A DNA stretch of 64,000 nucleotides from Flaviflexus huanghaiensis (GTDB lineage Bacteria > Actinomycetota > Actinomycetes > Actinomycetales > Actinomycetaceae): assembly GCF_014118685.1 (NCBI RefSeq), contig NZ_JACFAK010000013.1:1-64000 (forward strand), read 5' to 3'. Under the pieces are notes generated by a model. The model was not told where the DNA came from. It saw nothing but the letters and a program-made list of their open reading frames with translations, and ran no database searches. Each line of letters starts with the position of its first letter. Positions within the stretch are counted from its first letter, which is position 1. Both the position numbers and the translations under genes were made by a program. Of the stretch, positions 45,449-57,114 are shown one piece after another.

Positions 45449-46431
45449 TGGCGTTGCCAACTGGATCTCGCGGTCCCCACGTCGTCGCCTTCGGCGGCGG
45501 CCACGGGCTGTATGCGACTCTGTCTGCGCTTCGTCACGTGACAGGGAACCTCACCGCCGTTGTCACGGTCGCAGACGATGGCGGCTCGTCCGGGCGGTTG
45601 CGGGCCGAGCTCGGAATCCTGCCCCCCGGGGACCTGCGGATGGCACTGTCAGCGCTGTGCGATGACGGGGAGTGGGGGCAGATGTGGCGCGATGTTCTCC
45701 AGCACCGGTACGTCACCGACGGACCCCTCAACAACCACGCCACGGGCAACCTTCTCATTGCCTCCGTCTGGAGCTTGCTTGGTGACAATGCCGAAGGGCT
45801 CGACTTCGTTGGGAGGCTGCTTGGCGTTCACGGCCGAGTCCTGCCCATGAGCGACGAACCGATGGAGATCGAAGCGGAATTTGACGAAGCGGGGCACAAG
45901 AAGATTGTCCGCGGCCAGTCGAAAGTTGCGATCGCACCCGGAAGGCTCGAGAACCTTCGCCTCATCCCGCAAGGCGCCACCGCACATCCCGCCGTCCTCG
46001 ACGCCATCGCTGATGCGGACTGGGCTGTCTTCGGGCCCGGCTCGTGGTACACGTCCGTGATCCCGCACCTTATGCTTCCCGATATTCGGAAGGCCCTGGC
46101 TGAGAGCCCCGCGAAGATTCTTCTCGCTCTTAACCTCACCTCCGACACGGAGACGTCCGACATGGAGCATGGGGATTACATCAGGAGCTTTGTCGAGCAC
46201 TCTCGCGGGCTGTCGCCGAGCGTCGTCGTCGCCGACCCGACAGCGATCGATGATCTAGGTTCGCTCGACGAGGCCGTGGGTGGTATCGGTGCGGGCCTCA
46301 TCTTGCGCCAGGTTCACACCGCTGACAACCCCGCCATCCATGATCCTCTCCGCTTCGCGGCAGCGCTCAGGGACGCGTTCGAGGGGACGATGCATGACGT
46401 GGGCGCGCCGCGCGGTCGACAGAAGCGGTAA
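45448..46431 (+). CDS. yvcK: YvcK/CuvA-like gluconeogenesis and cell-wall factor
   Basis: LPPG/CofD-fold protein of 327 residues. FGGGHGLYATLSALR begins the nucleotide-sugar-binding fold, followed by TVADDGGSSGRLR, LPPGDLRMAL and FGPGSWYTSVIPHL. Homologues bind UDP-sugars and coordinate peptidoglycan synthesis with carbon source; the mycobacterial form CuvA is phosphorylated by PknA/B. ATG 45448 shares a base with the rapZ stop (TGATG); a GTG 3 nt earlier is also possible. Confidence 0.93.
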   Translation: MALPTGSRGPHVVAFGGGHGLYATLSALRHVTGNLTAVVTVADDGGSSGRLRAELGILPPGDLRMALSALCDDGEWGQMWRDVLQHRYVTDGPLNNHATGNLLIASVWSLLGDNAEGLDFVGRLLGVHGRVLPMSDEPMEIEAEFDEAGHKKIVRGQSKVAIAPGRLENLRLIPQGATAHPAVLDAIADADWAVFGPGSWYTSVIPHLMLPDIRKALAESPAKILLALNLTSDTETSDMEHGDYIRSFVEHSRGLSPSVVVADPTAIDDLGSLDEAVGGIGAGLILRQVHTADNPAIHDPLRFAAALRDAFEGTMHDVGAPRGRQKR

Positions 46432-46434
46432 GAT
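46429..46434 (+). promoter_or_regulatory. Candidate -10 box before whiA
   Basis: TAAGAT overlaps the yvcK stop codon and could start a separate whiA RNA with a leader of about 45 nt. Confidence 0.3.
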
Positions 46435-46485
46435 GGCTGAGCCCTGCCGGGCGTCTACATCTCTAGCGAAGGATGAACCAGCGGA

Positions 46486-47484
46486 ATGTCTGCACTCACC
46501 GCAAGCGTCAAAGATGAGCTGGCTGCCGTCGATGCCAGCATGGCGTCTGCAGCCGTCGCCGAGATCGCAACGCTGTTTCGCTTCGCCGGCGGCATCCACA
46601 TTAACTCTGGGAGGGTCGCTCTCCAGGCCGAACTCGGCCATGCCGGAGCGGCCAGGCGCTTGCGCGAGCTCGTCAGCCGTGCGTTCCGTGTCGAGCCTGA
46701 ACTCCATACGGTTGCGAGCGGATCCCGCGGCGCCCACCACTACGTCGTTCGCATCGGCCGCGAAGGGGAGCGGGTCTCCCGCCGTATCGGTCTCATCGAC
46801 ACATACGGCCGCCCCGTCCGCGGCCTGCCGCCCTCCATCGTCGGTGGATCCAAGGCCGATGCCGCCGCGGCATGGCGCGGCGCGTTCCTCGCACGCGGAG
46901 CACTTCTCGAGCCGGGCCGTAACGCCGCCCTCGAAGTCATCTGTCCCGGCCTGGAGTCCGCCTATGCTCTTGGCGGCCTCGCCCGCCGTCTCGCCATCCC
47001 CTACAGAGCCCGCGAGTCGCGCGGTGCTCATCGAGTCGATATTCGGGAGGGTGACGCGATCGCTGCCATGCTCACCCGAATGGGAGCGAATGACGCTGTC
47101 ATCCGGTGGGAGGAGTTGCGAACCGAGCGGGAAGTGACAGGAACGGCCAATAGGCTCGCGAACTTCGATGATGCGAACATGCGTCGTAGCGCAGACGCCG
47201 CGGTCGTCGCCGTTATCCGCGTCAAACGAGCTTTTGAGATCCTCGGCGACGACGTACCGGACAACCTGCGCGAGGCTGGCGAGTTCCGCATCCAATACCC
47301 CGATGATTCCCTCAATTTGCTCGGCGAGCGAATGAGCCCCGTTGCGACGAAGGATGCGGTCGCTGGCAGACTCCGCAGGCTCAACACGATGGCCGATAAA
47401 AGGGCGTCAGAACTCGGGATTCCGACGACTGTCGACACCGTGAACGAGCATCGTCGCAGACGGTCTACGCCGGGGGAGAAATAG
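46486..47484 (+). CDS. whiA: Sporulation/cell division regulator WhiA
   Basis: DNA-binding protein of 332 residues. The N-terminal part is the degenerate LAGLIDADG homing-endonuclease-like fold (SALTASVKDELAAV; FRFAGGIHINSGRVAL). The C-terminal helix-turn-helix region contains ANRLANFDDANMRRS and IQYPDDSLNLLGE. In Streptomyces WhiA works with WhiB to start sporulation septation; non-sporulating actinobacteria keep it as a cell-division regulator. It closes the rapZ-yvcK-whiA set. Confidence 0.95.
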   Translation: MSALTASVKDELAAVDASMASAAVAEIATLFRFAGGIHINSGRVALQAELGHAGAARRLRELVSRAFRVEPELHTVASGSRGAHHYVVRIGREGERVSRRIGLIDTYGRPVRGLPPSIVGGSKADAAAAWRGAFLARGALLEPGRNAALEVICPGLESAYALGGLARRLAIPYRARESRGAHRVDIREGDAIAAMLTRMGANDAVIRWEELRTEREVTGTANRLANFDDANMRRSADAAVVAVIRVKRAFEILGDDVPDNLREAGEFRIQYPDDSLNLLGERMSPVATKDAVAGRLRRLNTMADKRASELGIPTTVDTVNEHRRRRSTPGEK

Positions 47485-47528
47485 TTCACCAATCACCTTC
47501 GTCCCGTATGGAAACACCCCGATCCTTG

Positions 47529-47534
47529 TATACT
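47529..47534 (+). promoter_or_regulatory. -10 box of gap
   Basis: TATACT is the closest match to TATAAT seen in the window. It would give gap a leader of about 105 nt that includes a small hairpin (GTGCGC with GCGCAT, near 47610-47631). Confidence 0.6.
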
Positions 47535-47568
47535 GGTGGCTGGATCGGCCGGCCTACGTCGACCGTGA

Positions 47569-48651
<1,083 letters not shown>

Positions 48652-48671
48652 TCACTAGGTAGTGAAGAACT

Positions 48672-48713
48672 GACGCCCGCGCCACCCATACACGGGGCGC
48701 GGGCGTCTTTCTT
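48672..48713 (+). terminator. Intrinsic terminator between gap and pgk
   Basis: GACGCCCGCGCC (48672-48683) pairs with GGCGCGGGCGTC (48696-48707), followed by TTTCTT. It ends 12 nt before the pgk start, so it probably lowers rather than stops read-through. Confidence 0.85.
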
Positions 48714-48725
48714 GGAAGGACGAAA

Positions 48726-49916
48726 ATGAAGACTCTTGACTCCCTAGGGGATGTCCGCGGCAAGGTTGTCCTTGTCCGCTCCGATTTCAATGTTCCGCTC
48801 GACGGCGACACCATCACGGATGATGGACGCATTCGCGCTGCCCTGCCGACCCTGACCCGGCTCGCTGAAGCAGGTGCGAAGGTTCTCGTCATGGCTCATC
48901 TTGGCCGTCCGAAGGGCGAACCCGACCCGAGATACTCCCTTGCACCCGTTGCGAAGCGACTGGGTGAGCTCGTCGGCCACGACGTCGTCCTCGCGGATGA
49001 CACCGTCGGTGAGAGCGCGAAGAAGGTTGCGTCCGAGCTGAAAGATGGTCAGATCGCCCTCGTCGAAAATGTTCGCTTCGATGCCCGCGAGACGTCGAAG
49101 GACGACGCCGAGCGCGCTGCACTCGCAGATGAGTATGCGAACCTTGCCGACCTGTTCGTGTCGGACGGCTTCGGTGTCGTCCATCGTAAGCAGGCCTCCG
49201 TGTACGACATCGCTGAAAAGCTGCCGTCAGCGGCAGGCCAGCTCGTGTTCAAGGAAATTGACAGCCTCTCGAAGGCCACTGACAACCCGGAGCGTCCGTA
49301 TGTTGTCATCCTTGGCGGCTCGAAGGTCTCCGACAAGCTCGGTGTCATTAAGAACCTCCTCGAGAAGGCTGATCGCCTGCTCATCGGCGGCGGCATGGCA
49401 TTCACGTTCCTCAAGGCTCAAGGCCACGGCGTGGGCTCGTCGCTCCTTGAAGAGGACCAGGTCGAGACCGTCAAGGGCTACCTCAAGACCGCTGAAGAGC
49501 GCGGTGTCGAGATCGTTCTCCCCATTGATGTCGTCGTCGCCCCCGAATTCAAGGCGGATGCCCCTGCAACTGTCGTGGATGCGGATGCGATCCCGGATGA
49601 TCAGATGGGTCTCGATATCGGCCCGAAGTCGGCTGAGCTCTACGCGTCGAAGATCGCCGATGCGAAGACGATCGTCTGGAATGGTCCCATGGGCGTGTTC
49701 GAGTTCGAGGCATTCTCGGGCGGCACGAAGGCCGTCGCTCAGGCCATGTCCGATGCTCAGGGCTACACGATTGTCGGCGGCGGAGACTCCGCGGCCGCGG
49801 TTCGCACTCTCGGTTTCGATGAGGCGACCTTCTCCCACATTTCCACCGGCGGTGGCGCCTCCCTCGAGTTCCTCGAGGGCAAGGACCTGCCGGGCATCTC
49901 GATCCTGGAGGGTTGA
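48726..49916 (+). CDS. pgk: Phosphoglycerate kinase
   Basis: Makes ATP from 1,3-bisphosphoglycerate. It has 396 residues. Signatures include [24 protein letters not shown]-type sequence ([15 protein letters not shown]), [11 protein letters not shown], and the nucleotide loop [15 protein letters not shown] 48726 has GGAAGGA upstream, directly after the terminator T-run. Confidence 0.97.
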   Translation: MKTLDSLGDVRGKVVLVRSDFNVPLDGDTITDDGRIRAALPTLTRLAEAGAKVLVMAHLGRPKGEPDPRYSLAPVAKRLGELVGHDVVLADDTVGESAKKVASELKDGQIALVENVRFDARETSKDDAERAALADEYANLADLFVSDGFGVVHRKQASVYDIAEKLPSAAGQLVFKEIDSLSKATDNPERPYVVILGGSKVSDKLGVIKNLLEKADRLLIGGGMAFTFLKAQGHGVGSSLLEEDQVETVKGYLKTAEERGVEIVLPIDVVVAPEFKADAPATVVDADAIPDDQMGLDIGPKSAELYASKIADAKTIVWNGPMGVFEFEAFSGGTKAVAQAMSDAQGYTIVGGGDSAAAVRTLGFDEATFSHISTGGGASLEFLEGKDLPGISILEG

Positions 49917-49918
49917 TT

Positions 49919-50695
49919 ATGGCACGCACACCGCTCATGGCAGGCAACTGGAAGATGAACCTCAATCACCTTGAGGCGAATCAGCTCGTTCAGAAGCTGG
50001 CCTGGACACTGAAAGACATGAAGCACGACTACGCGGACGTCGAAGTTGTCGTCTGCCCGCCGTTCACGGACCTGCGCACGGTTCAGACTGTCGTCGACGC
50101 CGACAAGCTCGAGATGGGTTATGGAGCGCAGGACATGTCGGCTCACGATGAAGGCGCCTACACTGGCGAAATCTCTGCATCGATGCTGACCGCCCTCGGT
50201 TGCACGTATGTCATCATCGGTCACTCGGAGCGCCGTGAATACCACGACGAGTCCGATGAGCTCGTCAATGCGAAGACCGTGAAGGCGATCGCTGCGGGCC
50301 TCACACCTATCGTGTGCGTCGGTGAGGGCCTCGACATCCGCAAGGCCGGCGACCAGGTCTCCTACACCCTCGCCCAGGTCGAGGGTGCTCTCAAGGACAT
50401 CAAGGCCGAGAACGTCGAAAACCTTGTCATTGCGTACGAGCCCGTCTGGGCCATCGGCACCGGCGAGGTCGCCACTCCGGCCGACGCGCAGGAAGTCTGC
50501 GGCGCAATACGCGAGAAGGTCGCCGAACTGTACGACCAGGAGACCGCGGACGCCGTCCGCATCCTCTACGGTGGATCGGTTAAGTCGTCGAATATCGCCG
50601 ACATCATGTCTGAGAAGGATGTCGACGGTGCGCTCGTCGGGGGCGCTGCCCTCAAGGCTGACGAGTTCGCCAAAATCGTCCGCTTCAAGGGTTAG
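49919..50695 (+). CDS. tpiA: Triosephosphate isomerase
   Basis: Interconverts the two triose phosphates. It has 258 residues. The catalytic Lys is in MAGNWKMN, His in [10 protein letters not shown], Glu in [11 protein letters not shown], and the phosphate loop in [12 protein letters not shown] 49919 has GGAGGG 6 nt upstream; the TTG 6 nt earlier overlaps that site. Confidence 0.97.
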   Translation: MARTPLMAGNWKMNLNHLEANQLVQKLAWTLKDMKHDYADVEVVVCPPFTDLRTVQTVVDADKLEMGYGAQDMSAHDEGAYTGEISASMLTALGCTYVIIGHSERREYHDESDELVNAKTVKAIAAGLTPIVCVGEGLDIRKAGDQVSYTLAQVEGALKDIKAENVENLVIAYEPVWAIGTGEVATPADAQEVCGAIREKVAELYDQETADAVRILYGGSVKSSNIADIMSEKDVDGALVGGAALKADEFAKIVRFKG

Positions 50696-50716
50696 GTCGC
50701 GCACGACCCGCTCGTC

Positions 50717-50722
50717 TACACT
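50717..50722 (+). promoter_or_regulatory. Candidate -10 box of secG
   Basis: TACACT lies 24 nt before the secG GTG, enough for a short leader containing AAAGGA. Confidence 0.35.
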
Positions 50723-50745
50723 GGACGACGGACCGAAAGGACATC

Positions 50746-50988
50746 GTGGATATTATCAAAACGATCGTCACCGTACTGCTGGTGATCGCATCCCTCCTGC
50801 TTGTGCTCTCCATCTTGCTCCACAAGGGCAAGGGCGGTGGCGTTTCTGACATGTTCGGCGGCGGTATGTCGACCGCTATGCGCTCGTCGGGCGTCGCTGA
50901 ACGCAATCTCAATCGCATCACCGTTGCCATCGCAGTGACGTGGGGTGTGTGCGTCATCCTCTACGGTCTTATCGTCAAGTTCGCGTAG
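50746..50988 (+). CDS. secG: Preprotein translocase subunit SecG
   Basis: Small subunit of the SecYEG channel, 80 residues with two membrane helices. The conserved loop KGKGGGVSDMFGGGMST between them identifies it. GTG 50746 follows AAAGGA. The tpiA-secG adjacency is usual in actinobacteria. Confidence 0.93.
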   Translation: MDIIKTIVTVLLVIASLLLVLSILLHKGKGGGVSDMFGGGMSTAMRSSGVAERNLNRITVAIAVTWGVCVILYGLIVKFA

Positions 50989-50997
50989 GCGAGCATC

Positions 50998-51031
50998 GTC
51001 TGCCCCCGGTCAACAAAGACCGGGGGCAGAC
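50998..51031 (+). terminator. Terminator-like hairpin after secG
   Basis: A perfect 14-bp stem (50998-51011 with 51018-51031, core CTGCCCCCGGTC) closes the loop AACAAA, 10 nt after the secG stop. There is no T-run. The next 240 bp up to the opcA stop hold nothing I can identify. Confidence 0.75.
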
Positions 51032-51271
51032 TCATTGCCCATACAGGCATGGAACTGGCAGTCCGTGCTCGTTCGACGCTGCACTCACGGCGTGCAGGCC
51101 ACGCGCGAAAGCCGACACGGGCACTCACAAGATGGACACAGCACACTTCACAGCGACGGCATACCCACACGTGAGGAGACTGGACAGACGTGCAACGCGT
51201 CCTCCGCGACGTTCACATCGTCGGTGGCGGAGGAGCGCAGTCCGTGGCGGACCAGTCTGGGTCCACCGATG

Positions 51272-52204
51272 TCAGTACCCGTCGACGATTCCGTCGCCGA
51301 AGGCTTCAAGGACGTGGCCGTACGCGACGTCTGGGTCGAGCCGCTGAAGCTCCTCGATGAGGCGATGCTCCTGCGTGCGGGTTTCAAGGTTGACTCGCTG
51401 GTCGGCACGGCCCGGTCTGCGTAGGAGTGCAGCTGTCTCGCCGACTTCGCGATGTAGGACAAGGTCACCCGAGGCCCTCTTCATCGTCACCTTTTCCAGT
51501 CCGTAGCCCTCTGAGTTCGTGATAGAAACCGGCACATCCAGGCGCAGCCTGAGCCACGCGGAGATGAGGTAGGTTGATGCGTGTTCGAGAGACCCCTGAA
51601 CCTCGACCGATTCAACTTGTTCGTAGGGAGGCTCGTCGAGCATAGCGGCGAGGTAGCCCCGCCACAGAGTACATCCGGCCCAGCTCATGTCCGTGTCGCC
51701 GGGAGTGTAGTTCGTCGCCAGCTCTTTGAGCACCGGAACAGGGTTCGTGTTGGCGATTGAGTTCGTGATCCTCCGCTGGGCGAGCTGACCGATCGGGTCC
51801 ATCGCCGGGTTTGTCGGCGCGTCTTCGCTCCACCACACGACTACCGGCGTGTCAGGCAGCAGAAGCGGCAAGAGGAGAGAAGCGGGGTCTGTGCCAGCTC
51901 CGCCCTCGGGTCGCAGGATAATGACCTCGGAGACGCCGGCTTCGCCGCCGACCCGAAGCTCGGCCGACAGGGTCGCCTCATGCGCGTCCGGTTGGCGGTC
52001 GGGCAGGTAGGCGATGATGCGGCACGGGTGGGACAGTGATGCCCCATCCGCCGCGTCAAGCGCTGCTTCGATCGACTCGTTGTTCCGGGCGATGACGATG
52101 AGGGTGAGAACCTTGCCGAGTGCGACAGAGCCGGACATGTCCCGGAGCGAGTCGAGCTCTGCTGCGACATCGGCAGATGTCGTTGATGTCAGGTGCAGAA
52201 TCAT
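51272..52204 (-). CDS. opcA: OpcA, glucose-6-phosphate dehydrogenase assembly protein
   Basis: Protein of 310 residues that helps assemble or activate glucose-6-phosphate dehydrogenase, known from cyanobacteria and actinobacteria. Segments such as VLTLIVIARN, CRIIAYLPDR, SEVIILRPEGG and PLLLPDTPVVVWWSEDAP are typical of OpcA. The ATG follows the zwf stop directly (TAAATG). No catalytic motif is expected. Confidence 0.9.
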   Translation of the reverse strand: MILHLTSTTSADVAAELDSLRDMSGSVALGKVLTLIVIARNNESIEAALDAADGASLSHPCRIIAYLPDRQPDAHEATLSAELRVGGEAGVSEVIILRPEGGAGTDPASLLLPLLLPDTPVVVWWSEDAPTNPAMDPIGQLAQRRITNSIANTNPVPVLKELATNYTPGDTDMSWAGCTLWRGYLAAMLDEPPYEQVESVEVQGSLEHASTYLISAWLRLRLDVPVSITNSEGYGLEKVTMKRASGDLVLHREVGETAALLRRPGRADQRVNLETRTQEHRLIEELQRLDPDVAYGHVLEAFGDGIVDGY

Positions 52205-53713
52205 TTAGGCCCTCCTCCACGTGCGACCGTCACGGGCCAGCATCTCGTCTGACGAGGCGGGACCCCACGAGCCGGGCGGGTACGTGTCGATTGTGTCGAG
52301 CGTGTTCCAGTACTCGAAGGCCCGATCGAGGATCTTCCATGACTCCTCAACCTCCTTCTGCTGCGGGAACAGCGGCGGCTCGCCGAGAAGCACGTCGAGA
52401 ATAAGGCGCTCGTAGGCCTCCGGTGTGTACTCGGTGAACGCGTGGCCGTAGGAGAAATCCATCGTCACGTCGCGGACCTTGAACGCCTGGCCCGGAATCT
52501 TGACCCCGAACCTGAACGTCACACCCTCATCCGGCTGGATCCGGATAACGAGAGTGTTGTTCTCCTGGCCAGAGGTCACGCGCGGCTCGAACGGCAGGAA
52601 ACTTGGCTTCTTGAACACGATCGCGATCTCGGTCACGCGGCGAGCAAGGCGCTTGCCGGTGCGGACATAGAACGGGACACCGTTCCAGCGCCTCGTCCGA
52701 ACGGCGAGCCGGAGAGCGGCGTACGTGTCCGTCTTCGAGTCGGGAGCGATGTTCGCCTCATCAAGGTAGGCCTTGACGAACCTGCCGCCCTGCCACCCCT
52801 CTGCGTACTGGGCCCGGACGGCGGATTCCTCGATTGGGCCATAGAAGTCGAGAGCCGCGAGGACCTTCTCCTTCTCTTGACGAAGGTCGTCCGGACTAAA
52901 TGTCACCGGCTCTTCCATCGCCGTCAGCGCGAGAAGTTGGAGGAGATGGTTCTGGATCACGTCCTTCGCAGAGCCCACCCCATCGTAGTAGCCAGCCCGG
53001 CTACCGATTCCGATGTTCTCAGCCATCGTGATCTGGACATGATCGATATGGTCCGAGTTCCACAACGGCTCATACAGCTCATTGGAAAATCGCAGGCTCA
53101 TGAGGTTCTGGACAGTCTCTTTGCCTAGATAGTGATCGATCCGGAACACATCTTTCGGATCGAACACCTTCGTCACGAGATCATTGAGCTCTCTCGATGA
53201 CTCGAGATTGTGGCCAAAGGGCTTCTCGATGACGACGCGACGCCAGCCACTGCTCGTATCAGCCAGGCCTGCACGGCCGAGCTGCGTGAGGACAGTGTCG
53301 AACAGGTCTGGCGGGACCGCGAGATAGAACGCATAGTTGGCGCCCGTGCCGTGATGCTGGTCGAGATGGTCCAGACGCTTCGCAAGGCTTTCGAAGGTGT
53401 TCGGATCATCGTACTGGCCTTCGACGGCATCGAGACCGGAGATGAACTGGGCGAAGACCCGCTCGTTGAACGGTGTCTGCGCGTTCTCCCGCACCGCTCT
53501 CTCGACGATATCGACAAGGGGCTCACGGAGCTTCCGCGCGACCGCGGTGATCGCGAACGACGGAGGCAGGAGCCCGTGTGAGGCGAGGTCGTAGAGAGCG
53601 GGCAGGACTTTACGTTGCGAGAGATCGCCGGTGATGCCGAAGAGCACGAGACCCGAGGGCCCAGCGATCTTCGGTAACCGGCGATCTTCAGCATGCCGAA
53701 GTGGATTGGTCAC
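52205..53713 (-). CDS. zwf: Glucose-6-phosphate 1-dehydrogenase
   Basis: First oxidative step of the pentose phosphate pathway, making NADPH. It has 502 residues. The NADP-binding motif is [13 protein letters not shown] and the substrate motif [14 protein letters not shown], with the conserved [10 protein letters not shown]. The GTG start overlaps the tal stop (GTGA). Confidence 0.96.
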   Translation of the reverse strand: MTNPLRHAEDRRLPKIAGPSGLVLFGITGDLSQRKVLPALYDLASHGLLPPSFAITAVARKLREPLVDIVERAVRENAQTPFNERVFAQFISGLDAVEGQYDDPNTFESLAKRLDHLDQHHGTGANYAFYLAVPPDLFDTVLTQLGRAGLADTSSGWRRVVIEKPFGHNLESSRELNDLVTKVFDPKDVFRIDHYLGKETVQNLMSLRFSNELYEPLWNSDHIDHVQITMAENIGIGSRAGYYDGVGSAKDVIQNHLLQLLALTAMEEPVTFSPDDLRQEKEKVLAALDFYGPIEESAVRAQYAEGWQGGRFVKAYLDEANIAPDSKTDTYAALRLAVRTRRWNGVPFYVRTGKRLARRVTEIAIVFKKPSFLPFEPRVTSGQENNTLVIRIQPDEGVTFRFGVKIPGQAFKVRDVTMDFSYGHAFTEYTPEAYERLILDVLLGEPPLFPQQKEVEESWKILDRAFEYWNTLDTIDTYPPGSWGPASSDEMLARDGRTWRRA

Positions 53714-54798
53714 GAGTCCAGTTTGTCCGTAACGGTCTCAAGAAGCGAGTTCCAGGACTCTTCGAACTTGGCGACACCCTCCTCTTCGAGCTTGTCGGTC
53801 ACGTCAGCGAGGCTAATGCCGGTGCGAGCAAGGTCCGCGAGGACCGAGCGGGCCTCGTCGTAACCGCCGCGAACGGTATCGCCTGCGAGGACGGAGCCAT
53901 CGAATGCGGAGTTAAGAGTTGCCTCCGGCATCGTGTTCACAACGCCGCGGGTGACGAGCTCGTCGACGTAGAGGGTAGGGGAGTAGTCGGGGTTCTTCGT
54001 TCCCGTCGACGCCCACAGCGGGCGCTGCTTGTTCGCGCCCTGCTCTGCCAACTGGGTAAAGCGCGGGGAGGAGAAAATCTCCTCGTACGCCTCGAACATG
54101 AGCCGTGCGTTGGCGAGCGCGACCTTGCCGCGCAACTCGAGAGCATCGCCACCGACCTCCTCCAGCCTCTTGTCAACCTCCGCGTCAATACGGGAGATAA
54201 AGACTGAGGCGACCGAGTAGATGGTTGACAGGTCGATGCCAGCCTCGGCGGCCTGCTCAAGGCCATCAATGTAGGCCTCAGCGACAGCGCGGTAGCGGTC
54301 GAGGGAGAAGATGAGGGTGACGTTGACGGAGATTCCCGCAGCAATCGTCTTCGTGATCGCTGGCAGGCCCTCCGGCGTCGCCGGAATCTTGATAAGAGTG
54401 TTTGGGCGATCGACGATCTCCCACAGCCTCTTCGCCTGCTTGACGGTCTCATCCGTGTCCCGCGCGAGCCGCGGGTCAACCTCGATCGAGACACGCCCGT
54501 CCTCCCCACCCGTTGCCGAGTAGATCTCGGCGAACAGGTCGCACGCGGCACGGACGTCATCCGTCGTCATCGCCTCGACCGCTTCTTCGGCGGAGCCGCC
54601 CTTGAAGGACGCGAGCTGCTCCTCGTAGCCGTCGCCGGCCGAGATAGCGGCCTGGAAGATGGAGGGGTTCGTCGTGACGCCGACGACGTTCTTTTCGTCG
54701 ATGAGGGACTGGAGGTTACCGGTCGTCAGCCGAGACCGTGACAGGTCATCGAGCCAGATCGACACTCCCTCATCCGAGAGCTTCTTCAGGTTGGTCAT
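53710..54798 (-). CDS. tal: Transaldolase
   Basis: Transfers a three-carbon unit in the pentose phosphate pathway. It has 362 residues, the length of the actinobacterial TalB-like group. Key segments are [14 protein letters not shown], the Schiff-base lysine in [25 protein letters not shown] and [18 protein letters not shown] upstream overlaps the end of tkt, 9 nt away. Confidence 0.96.
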   Translation of the reverse strand: MTNLKKLSDEGVSIWLDDLSRSRLTTGNLQSLIDEKNVVGVTTNPSIFQAAISAGDGYEEQLASFKGGSAEEAVEAMTTDDVRAACDLFAEIYSATGGEDGRVSIEVDPRLARDTDETVKQAKRLWEIVDRPNTLIKIPATPEGLPAITKTIAAGISVNVTLIFSLDRYRAVAEAYIDGLEQAAEAGIDLSTIYSVASVFISRIDAEVDKRLEEVGGDALELRGKVALANARLMFEAYEEIFSSPRFTQLAEQGANKQRPLWASTGTKNPDYSPTLYVDELVTRGVVNTMPEATLNSAFDGSVLAGDTVRGGYDEARSVLADLARTGISLADVTDKLEEEGVAKFEESWNSLLETVTDKLDS

Positions 54799-54807
54799 GT
54801 TGTCTCC

Positions 54808-56892
54808 TCAGAGTGACGCAAGCGACTCGCGCGCAGCGGCAACGACGGCGTCAGCGGTGATGTTGAACTTCTCGAATAGGAGCGCGCCATCGGCCGACGC
54901 ACCGTAGTGGTCGATTCCGACGCTGCGGCCGTGATCGCCCACGATGCCGGCCCAGCCGAAGGTGGTTCCAGCTTCGACGGACACGCGGGCCTTGACGTCG
55001 GTCGGGATGACCGAGTTCCGGTACTCCTCGTCCTGTTCGTTGAACCACTCGAGCGACGGCATGGACACGACACGGGCGCCGATTCCGTCGGCCGCGAGGG
55101 TCTCCTGTGCCTTAACCGCGAGCTGGACTTCGGAGCCAGTTGCGATGAGGACAACGTCCACACTGTCGGTCGGGGAGTCGGACAGGACGTAGGCGCCCTT
55201 AAGGACTCCTTCGGCCGATGCGTGCTTTTCACGGTCAAAGACGGGCAGACCCTGACGCGAGAGGATGAGTCCGGCAGGCCGGTCGCCGCGCTCGAGGATG
55301 CCGCGCCACGCGTACGCCGTCTCATTGGCGTCAGCGGGACGGACGACGTCGAGGCCCGGGATTGCACGGAGCGCCCACAGGTGCTCGATCGGCTGGTGCG
55401 TCGGCCCATCTTCGCCAACACCAATGGAGTCATGCGTCCACACGAAGGTCGACGGTGCTCCCATGAGGGCGGCGAGTCGGACAGAGGGACGCATGTAGTC
55501 GGAGAAGACAAGGAACGTGCCGCCGTAGGGACGGGTCATGCCCTGCAGGGCGATACCGTTGACGATCGCGCCCATGGCATGCTCGCGAATGCCGAAGTGA
55601 AGGGTACGGCCGAAGAGGTTGCCTGCGAACATTTCCGACTGTCGATCCTCGGGGAGGAACGACGGCTCACCCTTCATCGTCGTGTTGTTCGAGCCGGCCA
55701 GGTCGGCGGAGCCACCCCACAGCTCGGGGAGGACGGGCGCGAGAGCGTTGAGGACAGCACCGGATGCGGCGCGTGTTGCGAGAGCCTTATCGGGGCCGAA
55801 CACGGGCAGGGACTCTTCCCAGCCTGCCGGCAGCTCACCCTTGACGAGTCGGTCGAAAAGGTCGGCACGCTCGCCGGCGCCCTCACGCCACTCGTCGAAG
55901 CTCTTCTCCCACGTCTTGCGAGCCTCGGCCGCGCGCTTCTTGGCGTTCTCCCTCGTGTAGGAAATGACGTCCTCATCGACCTGGAAGTTCTTATCCGTGT
56001 CGAAGCCGATGGCCTCCTTGAGTCCGCTGATCTCATCGGCACCGAGGGCGGAGCCATGGGCGGCGCCGGTGCCCTGAGCGGTCGGGGAGGGCCAGGCAAT
56101 AATCGTCGACAGGCGAATCATCGACGGCTTATCGGTGACCTTCTGCGCCTCGAGAATCGCGTTGTAGAGAGCCTCCGGATCCTCCTTGTACTCACCGCCG
56201 CCATTCGTCCAATCGACGTGCTGGGTGTGCCAGCCGTAGGCGGCGTAGCGGGCGAGGACGTCCTCGTTGAACGCAATGTTCGTGTCGTCCTCGATTGAGA
56301 TCCGGTTATCGTCCCAGATGACGATGAGGTTGCCGAGCTTCTGAGTGCCCGCCAGCGACGAAGCTTCGGAGGTCACACCCTCCTGGAGGTCGCCGTCGCC
56401 AGCGATGACATAGACGAAGTGGTCGAACGGGGACTCTCCAAGCGGCGTCTCAGGATCGAACAGACCGTGCTCGCGGCGCGTCGCATAGGCGAAGCCGACC
56501 GAGGAGGCGAGACCCTGACCGAGCGGCCCGGTCGTGATCTCGATACCGTCCGTGTGGCCGTATTCGGGGTGGCCAGGCGTCAGTGAATCCCACGTGCGCA
56601 GCGCTGCGATGTCCTCGACTTCAAGGCCGTAGCCGGTGAGGAAGAGCTGGTTGTAGTGGGTGAGGGACGAGTGGCCAGCAGACAGAATGAACCGGTCGCG
56701 GCCGACCCAGCGAGGTTCGGCCGGATCATGGCGCATGATCTTGTTGAACAGAACGTAGGCGGCGGGAGCCAGGGAGATGGCGGTGCCCGGGTGGCCGTTT
56801 CCGACCTTCTGGACCGCATCAGCAGCAAGGGCTCGCGTCGTATTGACTGCCCGCTGGTCGAGGTCGGTCCACGTAAAGTTATGAGAATCCAC
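54808..56892 (-). CDS. tkt: Transketolase
   Basis: Thiamin-diphosphate enzyme that moves two-carbon units between sugar phosphates, 694 residues. The cofactor motif runs from [13 protein letters not shown] to the Asn in [20 protein letters not shown] and the central [16 protein letters not shown] are typical. The GTG start at 56892 has AGGAG 5 nt upstream. It heads the operon tkt-tal-zwf-opcA on the minus strand. Confidence 0.97.
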   Translation of the reverse strand: MDSHNFTWTDLDQRAVNTTRALAADAVQKVGNGHPGTAISLAPAAYVLFNKIMRHDPAEPRWVGRDRFILSAGHSSLTHYNQLFLTGYGLEVEDIAALRTWDSLTPGHPEYGHTDGIEITTGPLGQGLASSVGFAYATRREHGLFDPETPLGESPFDHFVYVIAGDGDLQEGVTSEASSLAGTQKLGNLIVIWDDNRISIEDDTNIAFNEDVLARYAAYGWHTQHVDWTNGGGEYKEDPEALYNAILEAQKVTDKPSMIRLSTIIAWPSPTAQGTGAAHGSALGADEISGLKEAIGFDTDKNFQVDEDVISYTRENAKKRAAEARKTWEKSFDEWREGAGERADLFDRLVKGELPAGWEESLPVFGPDKALATRAASGAVLNALAPVLPELWGGSADLAGSNNTTMKGEPSFLPEDRQSEMFAGNLFGRTLHFGIREHAMGAIVNGIALQGMTRPYGGTFLVFSDYMRPSVRLAALMGAPSTFVWTHDSIGVGEDGPTHQPIEHLWALRAIPGLDVVRPADANETAYAWRGILERGDRPAGLILSRQGLPVFDREKHASAEGVLKGAYVLSDSPTDSVDVVLIATGSEVQLAVKAQETLAADGIGARVVSMPSLEWFNEQDEEYRNSVIPTDVKARVSVEAGTTFGWAGIVGDHGRSVGIDHYGASADGALLFEKFNITADAVVAAARESLASL

Positions 56893-56934
56893 TATGACTC
56901 CTAGTGATGCAGATCGTTATGGGCGATTACCGCC

Positions 56935-56944
56935 AGTCTAGACT
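56935..56944. promoter_or_regulatory. Palindromic -10 element between tkt and ctaB
   Basis: AGTCTAGACT is a perfect palindrome that gives TAGACT on each strand. For tkt it lies 43 nt before the start; for ctaB 170 nt before. Confidence 0.45.
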
Positions 56945-57076
56945 GCCCTGACCTGCGCCCTTCTTTTTATCTCGAAAATTCAGCGATTGGGGTAGTTCTC
57001 ACGTAGATCTGTCAGGGCCAAGGTCCCACCCTCTACCCTGCGGCCTTTGGTATGGCCGTAGCCAGTGTCGATGCGA

Positions 57077-57082
57077 TAGAGT
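57077..57082 (+). promoter_or_regulatory. Candidate -10 box of ctaB
   Basis: TAGAGT would start RNA near 57089, closer to ctaB than the palindromic element. Confidence 0.35.
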
Positions 57083-57114
57083 ATGACACCAGTGTTCGCG
57101 AAAAGGTGGTTTGA

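Noticed and set aside
54907-56298. 463-codon frame antisense to tkt
   Set aside because: The opposite strand encodes a full transketolase with cofactor motifs; the antisense frame is a by-product of high G+C.
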